Shown one piece after another: positions 25,796 through 35,700 of a DNA stretch of 64,000 nt. Positions within the stretch are counted from its first letter, which is position 1. Each line of letters opens with the position of its first letter. Origin of the DNA: Streptomyces albofaciens JCM 4342 (lineage in GTDB: Bacteria; Actinomycetota; Actinomycetes; Streptomycetales; Streptomycetaceae); contig NZ_PDCM01000002.1 of the NCBI RefSeq assembly GCF_008634025.1, positions 806,001 to 870,000 of the forward strand, in the 5' to 3' direction. The translations under genes were made by a program, and so were the position numbers. Under the pieces are notes generated by a model that searched no databases, was not told the DNA's origin, and saw nothing but the letters and a program-made list of their open reading frames with translations.

Positions 25796-25828
25796 CGGTG
25801 ACTCCTTGCCGTGGTGCACTGGATCGGT

Positions 25829-26896
25829 CTACCAGTAGTTGGGCAGGTGGTAGCGGTCGGAGTTGGTGGCGTGCCACTCGTGGTTGCCGGCCACCCAGTC
25901 GGACAGGCTCCGGGTGTACCGCTCGACGAGCGGAGACGTTTCGGCCAGCTCGGCCGCCTCCGTCTCGTACGCCTCCATGATCTGGTTGTGGATGTCGACG
26001 CTCTTCAGGTACGCGGCCTTCAGACCGCGCCGGTCGTTGGCGGCGACCACCTGGGGCAGGTTCAGATGGTCCGGGTCGCTCGCCAGCTCCTTCGTGAAGG
26101 AGTAGAGGTCGTTGACGATGGTCGTGGCGTTGCAGGCCAGGGCGGTGATCCGCTGGATCTCCGGGCGGGCGTACACAGCCTCGGGCAGTTCGTAGCCGTC
26201 CACCGCGTCGACGATCGACAGACAGGGACGGAAGTTGTTGAACTGCCGCATCACCAGGTACTCCCACACGCGCGGCATGTGCCGCGCCTCCGCCCAGGAC
26301 GCCTCGGCGAGGTAGCCGAGGTGCAGCCGGGCCATGTCGTGGACGAACCGGTCGGTCTGGCTGGGGGTGGCGAGGGCCGCGTAGTCCTTCAGGGCCCAGT
26401 AGTACGAGCGCAGGGGCCCGTCGGCCTGCACGCCCCGGCGCCACTCCTCCTCCGTGTCGCGGGTGCCGTGGAACGGGTCCAGGGCGGACTGCGCGATGAT
26501 CAGGCGGCCGCCCAGACCACGGCGTGCGCCGCCTTTGCCCTCGTCCTCCTCGCAGTAGCAGGTGTCGACGATGTTCTCGGCCAGCAGCAGTTTGCCGGCG
26601 GCGGTGAGGCGTTCGAGGTCGGCCGCCGCGGGGTGTTGCAGGACGACGGCCCGGCCGAACTGGAAATCGGTGAAGTCGCCGGACCACTGCGCGGGGAACA
26701 GGTCCAGCGTCCGGGCCCAGTCCTCCAGCCTGCGGTCGATCTCCGCGGCCTTCTCCGGGTCGGCCGGGGCGACGGGCCGGTACCTCAGCCCCGGGACGGC
26801 GCCGCCGCGCCGGGTCGGCCGGGCGCGGGCGAGGCTGGGCGGGCCGGGCAGCCTGAACGGGGTGGCGGTTTCGGTGGCGGGCGTGGGTGTGTTCAT
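25829..26896 (-). CDS. 2-Methylisoborneol synthase
   Basis: 355-residue class I terpene cyclase. An N-terminal Pro/Thr-rich tail (about 1-32) precedes the helical domain. The Asp-rich motif reads 'DTCYCEEDEG' where MIB synthases normally have DDCYCEDHGG; the NSE motif is intact in 'NDLYSFTKE', and the 'RY' end is 'SDRYHLPNYW'. It converts 2-methyl-GPP to the earthy odorant 2-methylisoborneol. The tail is the part thought to direct loading into family 2B encapsulins; the shell gene upstream is broken here. The ATG at 26896 follows GAGG. Confidence 0.9.
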   Translation of the reverse strand: MNTPTPATETATPFRLPGPPSLARARPTRRGGAVPGLRYRPVAPADPEKAAEIDRRLEDWARTLDLFPAQWSGDFTDFQFGRAVVLQHPAAADLERLTAAGKLLLAENIVDTCYCEEDEGKGGARRGLGGRLIIAQSALDPFHGTRDTEEEWRRGVQADGPLRSYYWALKDYAALATPSQTDRFVHDMARLHLGYLAEASWAEARHMPRVWEYLVMRQFNNFRPCLSIVDAVDGYELPEAVYARPEIQRITALACNATTIVNDLYSFTKELASDPDHLNLPQVVAANDRRGLKAAYLKSVDIHNQIMEAYETEAAELAETSPLVERYTRSLSDWVAGNHEWHATNSDRYHLPNYW

Positions 26897-26913
26897 GGTC
26901 CGTACCTCACGGG

Positions 26914-28367
26914 TCAGTCGGCGGTGCGGCCGAGCTGGACGTTCTCCAGGACACCGGCGGCGTCCGGCACGAGGATGGCCAGCGAGTAGTAGGCGGTGAC
27001 CAGGTAGTTGATGACGGCGGCCTGGTCGATGCCCATGAACCGGACGTTCAGGCCGGGCTGGTGCTCATCGGGGAGGCCGGTCCGGTGCAGGCCGACGACG
27101 CCCTGGTCGGCCTCGCCGGTGCGCAGCGCGATGATGCTGCTGGTATGCGTCTCGCTGACGGGGATCTTGCCGCACGGAAAGACCGGCACTCCGCGCCAGG
27201 CGGGGACCTGGTGCCCGTCGACGTCGGCCGAACCCGGCACCAGACCGCGCTTGTTGCACTGCCGGAAGAAGGCGGCGATCGCCTTCGGATGGGCCAGGAA
27301 CAGCCGTGTCTTGCGGCGCATGGACAGCAGCTCGTCCATGTCGCCGGGGTGGGCGGTCCGGTGCAGGTGCTGATCCGCTGCCCGTGGTCGACGTTGTGCA
27401 GCAGCCCGAACTCCCGGTTGTTCACCATCTCCCACTCCTGGCGCTCGCGGATCTCCTCCACGGTGAGCCGGAGTTGCTGCTGCGTCTGGTCCATGGGCTC
27501 GTTGTAGAGATCGGCGACGCGGGAATGCACGCGCAGCACGCTCTGGCTCAGGGAGAGTTCGTACTCGCGCGGGGTGAGGTCGTAGTGGACGTAGCCGCTG
27601 GGCAGCGTCGGCTCGCCGGCATGTCCCGCCTGCACCGGTACGTCCGCCTCGCCCCGGCGGTTCATCGGACGCCGCTGCCGTTCCGCGTACGCGGTGAGAT
27701 GCTCGGCCAGGGACGGCACGCGGTCGGTGAACTCCCGGATCACGTCCCAGGGCAGCGTCAGCAGGACGCCCGCGGTCTCGGCCCGGACCGACGTCAGCCA
27801 CCGCGGGTCGGGGCGGCCGATCGCCTCGTCCCCCATCTGGTCGCCGTCCGTGACGACACCGACGACCTCCTCCTCGCCGTACTTGCCGGCCGCGTAACGG
27901 ACGAAGCGGCCGTGCACCACGAGATACGTCTCGGTGGCGGGCTGCCCCGCCTCGAAGAGCACCTGACCGGCCCGGACCTCCCGGACCCGGAAGCGGCCGG
28001 CGAGCTCCGTGAGAACCCCGATGTCCGGGTAGCCGCGCAGGGCGGGCAGCTCGGTGAGGGTCCGCGGGATCACCTTGATGTCGTCCGCGCCGTTGTGCTC
28101 GAACTCCACGCGCCCCCGCCCGACCCGGAGTTAGAGACGCCGGTTGACCCGGTAGGTGCCGCCCTTGACGTCCACCCACGGCAGCATCTTCAGCAGCCAT
28201 CGGGAGGTGATGGCCTGCATCTGGGGCTGGGTCTTGGTGGTGGTCGCCAGTTGGCGCGCGGCCTGCGTGCTCAGGCTGGTGAGCGCGCTGTCCGCGGGCG
28301 GGTCGGAAGCGTTCTCCGCCACGTCGGGACCGGGGTCGCGGTCGGGGGCACGGTCCGGTGCGGGCAC
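26914..28367 (-). pseudogene. EshA-type family 2B encapsulin shell gene, disrupted
   Basis: The reconstructed product would have about 484 residues: an N-terminal arm ('[17 protein letters not shown]', '[20 protein letters not shown]'), a cyclic-nucleotide-binding domain ('[20 protein letters not shown]', '[14 protein letters not shown]') and the HK97-like shell domain ('[20 protein letters not shown]'). Two lesions break it. TAA at 28133-28131 is in frame after 'VNRRL', and one base is missing near 27344-27349, so the last 145 codons are in another frame. The GTG start at 28367 has a perfect GGAGG site. The gene is the usual first member of MIB operons. Sequencing error could explain one lesion, less easily both. 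Confidence 0.88.
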
Positions 28368-29126
28368 GTTTCCTCCGGAAGATGAACAGGTGGGAGATGA
28401 AGGGCACTTGGTGAACAAGAGGGCCGTGTGCAGCCATAAGCGAAACAGGTGCACGTGCGCCGCCGGTACGGCGCGAAAGGGAGCGCCTTTGCGTTCAGGG
28501 GGCGCAAACATCGAATGGTTGAGAGAAAGGGCGCGCGGGTGTGTCGTGCGCCCCCGGGGCGTCGGAATTCGGTCGCGGGGATTCGGCCACCGGGGGAGCA
28601 CGGGTCAAGCGGGGGGAGGGCGTTGGGGCACGGGGAAGGCACTGCATGGGGCATGGGGAGGGCACAGCGCGGGGCGCGGGGAGGGCACAGCGCGGGGCGC
28701 GGGGCGCGGGGCGTGGGGAGGCCGGCCCATCGGCGTATGGGTCTTCGGTTACGGCCACGAGATAACGGCCGCCCAGACAGCAGCGTGCGCACCCGCCTCG
28801 CAAGCCTCTCCGCGAAAGGGGTCGGAGCCGTGGTCGCTTGGCACCACGAGAACAGCGGTGGCCGACCACGGGATTTGCCCCGAACGGCAAAAAATGAGAA
28901 CCGGTCTTAGAAATGCCCGTTACGCTTGCCGACCGGCAGGCGAAAACCCCGCAGCCAACCTGAACGGGCCCGATCGGGCTCAAAAGGCGAGCCGAAGGCT
29001 CAAGTCCTTTTCCCGCGTCCTACAAGGACGGGATTGCCCGGCGGCCATGGCCGCTTCGACCGCTTGAGAAGTGATGCGACCGGCGAGTGTGCGGGACGGT
29101 GTCCAGCACGCGCCAGGGGGACGCCC
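28368..29126. other. Non-coding region upstream of the MIB operon
   Basis: No gene is supported in these 759 bases. It should include the MIB operon promoter, next to the GGAGG at about 28371. It also holds a GC-rich tandem repeat (28658-28703) and a moderately AT-rich stretch near 28860-28930. Confidence 0.5.
28658..28703. repeat. Two tandem copies of a 23-bp GC-rich unit
   Basis: The unit starts gagggcacagcg and is repeated exactly (28658-28680 and 28681-28703). It sits inside a longer run of degenerate GGGGCGCGGG and GGGGCA words from about 28620 to 28720. Noncoding. Confidence 0.75.
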
Positions 29127-29387
29127 ATGCTCCGAACCGTTTGCCTGCTGTTGGCCATTGGCGCGATGGCGGCGGCAGCCGGACTGGTGCCGTTGCTTTT
29201 CGCCTCTGATATCGGAACCGGTCCGGCGCTACAGACCTCGGTCGTCACCACGCCGCACGGCCACCGTTCGCACCCGCCTCCCGGCTGCCGCCACCGCATG
29301 GCCTCACAACGCGAGCTGCGCGCGCCGACGGGCTCACCTTCGTGCCGGTGCCGTCATGTGGTCCGCGACTGCCACCCACGCCGCTGA
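29127..29387 (+). CDS. Possible small secreted protein (doubtful)
   Basis: 86 codons starting with a convincing signal-peptide-like stretch ('RTVCLLLAIGAMAAAAGLVP'), with AGGGGG before the ATG. The rest is rich in Arg, His and Pro, as expected of unselected frames in this DNA. It may be a decayed gene. No family recognised. Confidence 0.25.
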   Translation: MLRTVCLLLAIGAMAAAAGLVPLLFASDIGTGPALQTSVVTTPHGHRSHPPPGCRHRMASQRELRAPTGSPSCRCRHVVRDCHPRR

Positions 29388-29581
29388 CGGAACACCCGCA
29401 CATCACGGAGATCTTCTTACGTTGCACGACGGCAAGACAGCCTGGCCGCCTCGCCTCCCCAGGCTCAAGGCACCGGCCGACGCCCGCCGTCCGTCCCCGA
29501 ACCGGCGGCCCCGGCACCATCCCACCCTCCGGCCGGGGCCGCCACCACATCAACACGCGCCACGAGGCGCGAGCCGACGGT

Positions 29582-30586
29582 TCAGTCGGTCACGGGGGGC
29601 TGAGCGGACGGCTTGACGGCCGCGGGCGCCGGCGCGCTCGGGGAGTAACGTTTCGCCCCGGGATGAACGGCTCGGTATATGGCGCGGGATATGGCCTCTA
29701 TCGTCCCGATGCCGTAATTCATTCCGTCCGCCGTGGGGCGCCCTTCCGGAACCCGGTTGTTCTCGGTGAGGACGACCAGTCCCGAGTCGTAACCTTTCCC
29801 GGTGAGAACGGCCATGCTGTTCACCTTCCAGTCCCCCTTGTCGAAGTCCGGGACGTCGGGATTCCTGCTGCGTTGCAACCAGCCGTTCTTCACCTGGATC
29901 ACAGCGTCGGCCGGAGCGCCGGCGGTGGCCCCCCACCGCTGGTCGCTCTGCACCTGCCGCATGAGGCCGAGTGCGTAGGAGCGGGCCCCGGCCCGGAGGA
30001 CCGAGTCGTCGTCGCCGGACAGAAGACGGAGCAGCTTGTCCTGGTCGGCCGCGGTGACCTGGGTCAGGCCCCAGTTCCCTTCCTTGTCGAGGACGGTGTC
30101 ACGCATCCCGGCCTTGTCGAGGAATTTCTGCACCTTGACCGGGTCCGGCTTCTTCGGGTCCGTCAGGTCGGACAGCTGCCGCCACAGGGTGGTTGTGGCG
30201 GCATTGTCCGAAACAGTGATCATTTTGCGGGCGAGGGCGTCTTCCGTACCGGTGAGCGTTCCGCCCTTCTCGTACAGCAGCGCGCCGAGGATGACGGTCT
30301 TCACCACGCTGGCCGAGTCGTACTGTTTGTCGGCGTCGAAAGTGCACTTGGTGGCGGTCGGCCGGTCGTAGAAGGAGAGCGACGCCATGCTCTTCCGGCC
30401 GGCCAGCGCCTTGGATATGTCGCCCGCCAGTTTCCGGGCCAGTTCGGCATTCTTCGATGTGCAGTGCACCGACGGGCCGGCCGTTACGGCCCGTTGCGTG
30501 GCGGCGGACGGCGCGGCCGCCACGGCCGGCCCTGCGGCCGCTCCGGTTCCGAAGACCGCTACGACCCCTACGGACAACCATCTCAT
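29582..30586 (-). CDS. Secreted class A beta-lactamase-like serine hydrolase
   Basis: 334 residues with an N-terminal signal peptide ending near 'AVAAAPS' (about residue 26). The penicillin-binding fold is shown by SVVK (Ser93-Lys96), 'TVSDNAA' (SDN loop, 126-128) and 'VKNGW' (KxG triad). The C-terminus is Pro/Ala-rich. Streptomyces secrete many such proteins, some true beta-lactamases and some of unknown substrate; '[20 protein letters not shown]' before the active site is typical of the actinobacterial serine hydrolase group. It should act outside the membrane. ATG 30586 has AGAAGAG upstream. Confidence 0.85.
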   Translation of the reverse strand: MRWLSVGVVAVFGTGAAAGPAVAAAPSAATQRAVTAGPSVHCTSKNAELARKLAGDISKALAGRKSMASLSFYDRPTATKCTFDADKQYDSASVVKTVILGALLYEKGGTLTGTEDALARKMITVSDNAATTTLWRQLSDLTDPKKPDPVKVQKFLDKAGMRDTVLDKEGNWGLTQVTAADQDKLLRLLSGDDDSVLRAGARSYALGLMRQVQSDQRWGATAGAPADAVIQVKNGWLQRSRNPDVPDFDKGDWKVNSMAVLTGKGYDSGLVVLTENNRVPEGRPTADGMNYGIGTIEAISRAIYRAVHPGAKRYSPSAPAPAAVKPSAQPPVTD

Positions 30587-30851
30587 GTCTGACTACTCTT
30601 CTCTCGGGGCGCCGGGACGCCGGGCGCCGGACGCTCGTGAGCGGACGGCCCTGTTTATGGGCAACTCCTCGCGGATACCGCTCAGTTATGTCACGCGAGG
30701 GCACCGGTGGGGAACTACGGGAAGGAATACCAGGGTATTTTCCATGCATGAGCTGTGGACGGCCGGGGTTCACGAGAAAACGTGAGACGGCCCTTGACTA
30801 CGCGGCCCGGCCAACACCGTTATTTCGGCGGCCGATTCAGGCCGCTCGCCG

Positions 30852-31369
30852 ATGCCGATCAACACCTGGAACGCCCGCCGGGCGGCGGTGCTGTCGTGGC
30901 TGGGCTGGTGTGAGTCGCGCAGCTACGACGGCCCGACCGTCCCGGCCTGGGGTGAAGCGGCCGGCGGTGCCGGGCTCCGCGGGTGCGGTCCTTCACCAGG
31001 CGGGGAAGGATCCGGGCGTTCCTGGCGTCCCACGGCCCCGGGCAGCGGTGAGTGACGAACACCGGCCGGAGAAAGTGGTCAGCCCGCGCGACGTGTGCCC
31101 GGACACCGGCCTGGCCCGCCTTTTCTACGGGCAGGCCCGCGCGCCGCTGCATGAGCACACCGCCGTGCGCGGGCCAGGTACGGGCTGGGACCTGCACGCG
31201 TACCGCCATTCCGCCCTGACTCACCTTGGTGGCAGGACGCGTCGCTGCTGATGCTGATGGCGAAGTCACGCCACAAGAATGCGGAGAATGTCCGTCGCTA
31301 CTTCAAGCCCTCCCCGAGACGATCGCCGAGGTCACTTCCTTGCTCGCCCCCGGCGACAGCAGACGCTGA
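30852..31369 (+). pseudogene. Decayed tyrosine recombinase (integrase)
   Basis: Fragments of one integrase remain in two or three frames. '[20 protein letters not shown]' is an N-terminal core-binding piece. After an internal deletion come '[20 protein letters not shown]' and '[17 protein letters not shown]', which contains the H-x-x-R catalytic box. Then '[20 protein letters not shown]' carries the second His region and the expected Tyr, and after another frameshift the end '[15 protein letters not shown]' follows. Most of the middle of the protein is missing. It cannot be functional and marks an old integration event. Confidence 0.8.
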
Positions 31370-31424
31370 GCGTTCCCCCCTTTCCGAGCCCGTCTTCAAC
31401 TCCCCGCTCGGCTAAGGTGATAGC

Positions 31425-31510
31425 GGGCCGTGACTGGCGCTGGGGTGGAGCACCACCGGGAAGCGGCCTGACATCCACGTCACTGCCGCGCGCCTGGGCG
31501 ACTCGTGCAG
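31425..31510 (+). promoter_or_regulatory. ZTP (pfl motif) riboswitch upstream of folD
   Basis: The leader of the folD paralogue contains the conserved words of the ZTP/ZMP riboswitch: GGGCCGTGACTGGCG near 31425-31439, a GTGGAGCACCACCGGGAAG hairpin segment near 31445-31463, and CCGCGCGCCTGGGCGA near 31487-31502. These are the two conserved subdomains of the pfl RNA and its pseudoknot partner. The class senses the purine intermediates ZMP/ZTP that accumulate under low 10-formyl-THF and turns on folate and purine genes. The spacing to the GTG start (31527) leaves room for a terminator or for masking of the CAGGAG site. Confidence 0.75.
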
Positions 31511-31526
31511 AGCTCAGGAGTGAGAC

Positions 31527-32387
31527 GTGACTGACATCCACCCGGCGCGGCTGATGAACGGCGTCGACCTTGCACGACGCATCACCGGGACCGGTTCGGC
31601 AGCCGCTGCGGACATGCGTGAGCGCGCTGGGACAGCGCCCTGTCTGGCGACCGTGCTGGTGGGAGACGACCCGGCCTCGGTCACGTACGTCCGGATGAAG
31701 CGTTCCCGGTGCGAGAAGGCCGGCATCCTGTCACGCCACGTGTCCCTGCCCAGCTCGGTGAGCACTGCCGGCCTGGTCGAGACCATCAGCGCCCTCTCCG
31801 CGGATCCGAAGGTGCACGGCATCCTGCTGCAGCATCCCGTGGGGAAGCACATCGACGAGCGCGCCGCGTTCGAGGCGATCGCCCCGGACAAGGACGTCGA
31901 CGGGGTCACCATGCACTCCTTCGCGGCGATGAGCTTCGGCCTGCCCGGCTTCGCCTCCTGCACCCCCGGCGGGATCCTGCGCCTGCTGGACGAGTACGGA
32001 GTCGACCTCGCGGGCAAGCACGCCGTCGTGGTGGGGCGCAGCGCCATCCTGGGCAAGCCCGTCGGCATGCTCCTGCTCGGGCGGGACGCCACGGTGACCT
32101 ACTGCCATTCCCGCACCGTCGGCCTGCCCTCGATCGTGCGCGAGGCCGACGTCCTGGTCGCCGCCGTCGGTCGTCCGCGCTTCATCGCCGGATCGGATAT
32201 CAAGCCCGGCGCCGTGGTGGTCGACGCGGGCTACAACCCTGGCAACGTCGGTGACGTCGACTTCGAGACCGCCCGGCACCGGGCAGGCCTGATCACTCCC
32301 GTCCCCGGCGGCGTCGGCCCCATGACCATTGCCGTTCTCCTCGCGCAGACCGTCGAGGCTGCCGCGCACCAGCTCGGCCTCGGCTGA
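31527..32387 (+). CDS. folD: FolD-like methylene-THF dehydrogenase/cyclohydrolase
   Basis: 286 residues. FolD makes 10-formyl-THF from 5,10-methylene-THF with NADP. Catalytic Lys is in 'SVTYVRMKRSRCEKAG', Gln in 'ILLQHPVGKHID' (most FolDs read QLPLP here) and Asp in 'PDKDVDGV'. The NADP loop is 'VVGRSAILGKPVGMLLLGRD', and 'TPVPGGVGPMTIA' is the C-terminal signature. The altered QHPVG block marks it as a divergent, probably accessory, paralogue. Start GTG 31527 follows CAGGAG. A ZTP-type riboswitch precedes it. Its neighbours are an integrase relic and a Tn3 fragment, so it may have come by transfer. Confidence 0.9.
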   Translation: MTDIHPARLMNGVDLARRITGTGSAAAADMRERAGTAPCLATVLVGDDPASVTYVRMKRSRCEKAGILSRHVSLPSSVSTAGLVETISALSADPKVHGILLQHPVGKHIDERAAFEAIAPDKDVDGVTMHSFAAMSFGLPGFASCTPGGILRLLDEYGVDLAGKHAVVVGRSAILGKPVGMLLLGRDATVTYCHSRTVGLPSIVREADVLVAAVGRPRFIAGSDIKPGAVVVDAGYNPGNVGDVDFETARHRAGLITPVPGGVGPMTIAVLLAQTVEAAAHQLGLG

Positions 32388-32444
32388 CCGGTCGGGGTCG
32401 TGCGGAAGGAGAAGACTCCTCCGGGGATCCCCGACCCGGCTTCC

Positions 32445-32714
32445 TTACCCCTCGGCAGCGTCAGGGTCGCGCAGCGGCCGCAGGCCGCCGGCCAGGTCGG
32501 GGAGGTGAAAGAGGTAACGGCCGAGCATGTTGATGTGATGCCGAACGAACGGCGAGAGACGGGACACGTCCCCGTCTCGGACGTCAAAGCCGTCCGCACG
32601 CAGCTGGTTCACCGCGGCGTCCATGTACCGCGTGGTGAACAACACGAGGGCGTTGAGCACCAGGCCCAGCGCCCCGATATGGTCCTCCATGCAGTCCTTG
32701 CTAGCGCTGGCCAC
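32445..32714 (-). pseudogene. Tn3-family transposase, C-terminal fragment
   Basis: About 89 codons matching the C-terminal end of actinobacterial Tn3-type transposases: 'DHIGALGLVLNALVLFTTRY', 'RLSPFVRHHINMLGRY' and 'LPDLAGGLRPLRDPDAAE'. A full TnpA has about 1000 residues, so more than nine tenths is missing. No terminal inverted repeats were recognised. It sits between folD and the helicase gene and supports past transposition here. Confidence 0.75.
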
Positions 32715-32734
32715 CGAATCTCTGACTCAGATCA

Positions 32735-35700
32735 CTAGCGGGCCCGTCCCAAACGAATATTCTGGGTCCAGGCGTTCGTGCCGCCCTTTGGTGTGGTCTT
32801 GCAGGCCGGGGCATAGCAGCGCCAGACCCAGGTGCCGTTCTGTCTGCGGCGGATCTCGATCTCCTTGCCCCTGCAACGGTCGCAGCGAGGCGGAGCCGCG
32901 AAGGCTGCCGCGTGCTCGTGTTCCAGCAGCTTCCGGGCGAAGTGTGCGCCCCGCATCGTCAGCATGACTTCACGGGTCCAGCTCTGCGAGAGGACGTTGA
33001 GGCTGCCGAGCATGACCGTTCGCTCGTCGATGACCGCGATCTTCTGGTGCATGACGTTCATCGGTACGACCACATCCACGATGGTTCGCAGGTCGGCGAT
33101 GAGTTTCTGGTTGGCCGGCTTCTTCTGGAGCTGGTCGGTGTCGTCCCGGATGAAGACGCGGATGCGTACCCCGCGGTCGGCCGCCTTGCGGAGCTCGGGC
33201 AGCAGGGAGCTGACCCGCTTGGCCACCCAGGGTGCCCAGAGCCACAAGGAATGCCGTGCGTGACGGATCTCCTCGGTGAACGTGCGGTAGAAGTCGCGTT
33301 CATCGTCGATCTCCGTCACTTCGACGTGCCGGCTCAGCACCTCGGCGAGCGCGGTGCCGAACTCCCCACGGAACGCAGGGGGCGCGGTCGGTGGGGTGAT
33401 CAAGGACTTGGCTTGGAGGACGCGCACGCCACGCCGGGTGCCGATGAGTGCCGCGAGTTGTGCCAGGGCGCTTCCTGGTTTCGCGTTCTTGACGCGTTCG
33501 CCGCTGGCGATGACGTACAGGCGGGTCTTGACCCGGGTGACAGCGACGTTGAAGAGGCGGACGCCGTCCCGGGGCCAGCTGCTGGCCGCGGGCTGGAGGT
33601 GTGCGCAGGCCATCCACAGCTCGCGGCTGCCCGCTCCGCCCTCCACCGTGTCGAAGACGACGATGTCGAACTCCCGGCCCTGGAACTTGTGCGCGGTGCC
33701 GACCTCTGCGAGCGCGCCCCCTCCCGGGCCTTCCACGTCGCGCAGTGCCTCCAGGGTGGCATCGGACTGGACGCGGTAGGGCGTGACGATGCCCGTCTCC
33801 TCGCCCAGTTCGTGGTGCAGTTCCACCAGTGCCCGTGCGATCAGTGAGCCTGCCGGCCACCAGCCGCTGCGGCTTCCGGTCAGGTGCGCCCTGGCCAGCT
33901 CGTGCAGCCCGTCCGTGTCGATCAGCACGATCTCCGGGTCGTCGGCCGGGCGTGCCGCCTGTGTCTGGCCGCCCCCGGTGAGCACACCGCCGTACGCGAG
34001 GCGATTGGCCAACCCCATGACGGCGGGCCCGAAACGGTGCTGTTGGGTGAGGGTGATGCAGGCCGGGTGGGCCTGGGCGTCGGACGGTTCCGCGATCCCG
34101 CAGTGCTGGAAGACGTCCGGCAGCAGCCAGCGCTTGATGTCCGCGCGTTCGTGTGCCTTGAGTTCGGGCGGGATGACCGCACCCAGCTGCATGAAGTCCC
34201 CGAGAAGGACCGCGGTCCGACCGGCCTTTCCCGTGGCGAGCAGGACTTCGGGCAGGGTGGCTGCGCCTGCCTCGTCCACGAGGACGACATCGTACGGCCC
34301 CTCGAAGACTGCCCGGTTCGTCCGGAACCGGGCCAGGGTCGTGGCGACCAGCTTGGCGCTTTTGATGATCTCGCTCTGTGCGTCGCGGGCGAGACGCTCG
34401 TACTCCTCCTGTACTTCCTGGTATTGCTTCTCCAGCTCAGGCCGCCGGGCCGAGTCGGCGACCACGACCGGGCGCAGCCGGCCGGCCAGGGCGAAACGGG
34501 CCGGCCAGCCCTGCTGCTCGGCCCGCTCCGTCAGTTCACTGGCCCGCTGAGCCCGCTCTGCGGCCTTCTCCGCCCGGGCCTTGTCCTCTTTGCACCTGTC
34601 GTAGTGGCGTCCGGCCTCCCGCTCTGCCGCCAGTCGGGCCTGTACGTCGGCCGCCAGGTCAGCGGCCTGTTCCCGGGTGAGCGCGATGGTGTCGGCCAGG
34701 GCTGCGATCCGAGCGTCGAGGGCCTCGATGTGGGTGGTGGCCGTGGCGCGGGCTGCGGTCGCCGACCGCTCGGCGGACGCGGCTGCCCGCTCGGCGTCGG
34801 CCAGCTGCCGCTGCAGCTCGCCGGTCTTTTCGCGCAGACGCCATTTCTTCACAGCGCCCTTGTCCGCTATCCCCGCCAGCTCCTGGCGCAGGGAATCGCA
34901 GGCGCCTTCCGCCAGCAGCGCAGCCGCCTCACGGTGTTCCGCCGCCTTCCGTACCTGGACCGCTTCCTCGGACAGCCGGTCGACCTCGCGCCACTGCGCA
35001 CGCGACGCCTCCGCAGCCTTGTCGCGGGCCGCGGCCGTCTCGGCTGCGGTCAATGCGTCGCGGTATGCGCTCTCGGAGTCGGCCAGACGCCGACCGGCGG
35101 CTTCGCATCGTGCTCGCGCCGATGCGAGATCTTCACCGGGTGTGCGGAGCAGCTTCAGCGCTGCGAAGTAGGCAGCGGAGTCGAACCCGGCCAGGCCACC
35201 GTCCAGGGTGGCGAGCTGTTCGGCTCGATGCTTGATCTCGACGAGTTCGGCTTCGAGGGCGCTGCGCCGGGCAGCCGTGTCCGCCAGACGTGCCTTGACC
35301 ATCAAGGGCAGCGACACCGAAGCGTCCTCGGCCACCTCCCGTAGGTGCGGTGGGCCCACCCGGACGATGTCGCCGGGGCCGTGCTGCTTGGCCCGCACCA
35401 CTCCGAGCAGAGCATTGTCCACGGCGATGTTCGTGGCCGAGACCAGCAGCACCCGGTCGCCTCTGGCGATGAGATCACCGATGGCACGCTTCAGGACGGT
35501 CGTCTTTCCCGTGCCCGGAGGGCCCCACACCAGATATATCCCCTCTCCGAGGCAGGCCCGGTAGGCATCGCATTGCGCGGGGTGGAATCCGGGCGGGTCT
35601 GCCTCGTGGGCCGGTGCTCCGCCGAGGCGGCCGGCCGCAAGGGCTGCCGCCAGGGGGTGCTCGGCGAGGCCGGAGATGCCGTCCCGCAGGGCCTCGACGA

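Noticed and set aside
28620..28720. CRISPR-like repeat
   Set aside because: Only two exact 23-bp units adjoin directly with no spacers; it is a simple GC-rich tandem repeat.
29388..29581. Continuation of the small frame at 29127
   Set aside because: The overlapping frames here are Arg/Pro-rich with no start site or conserved pattern.
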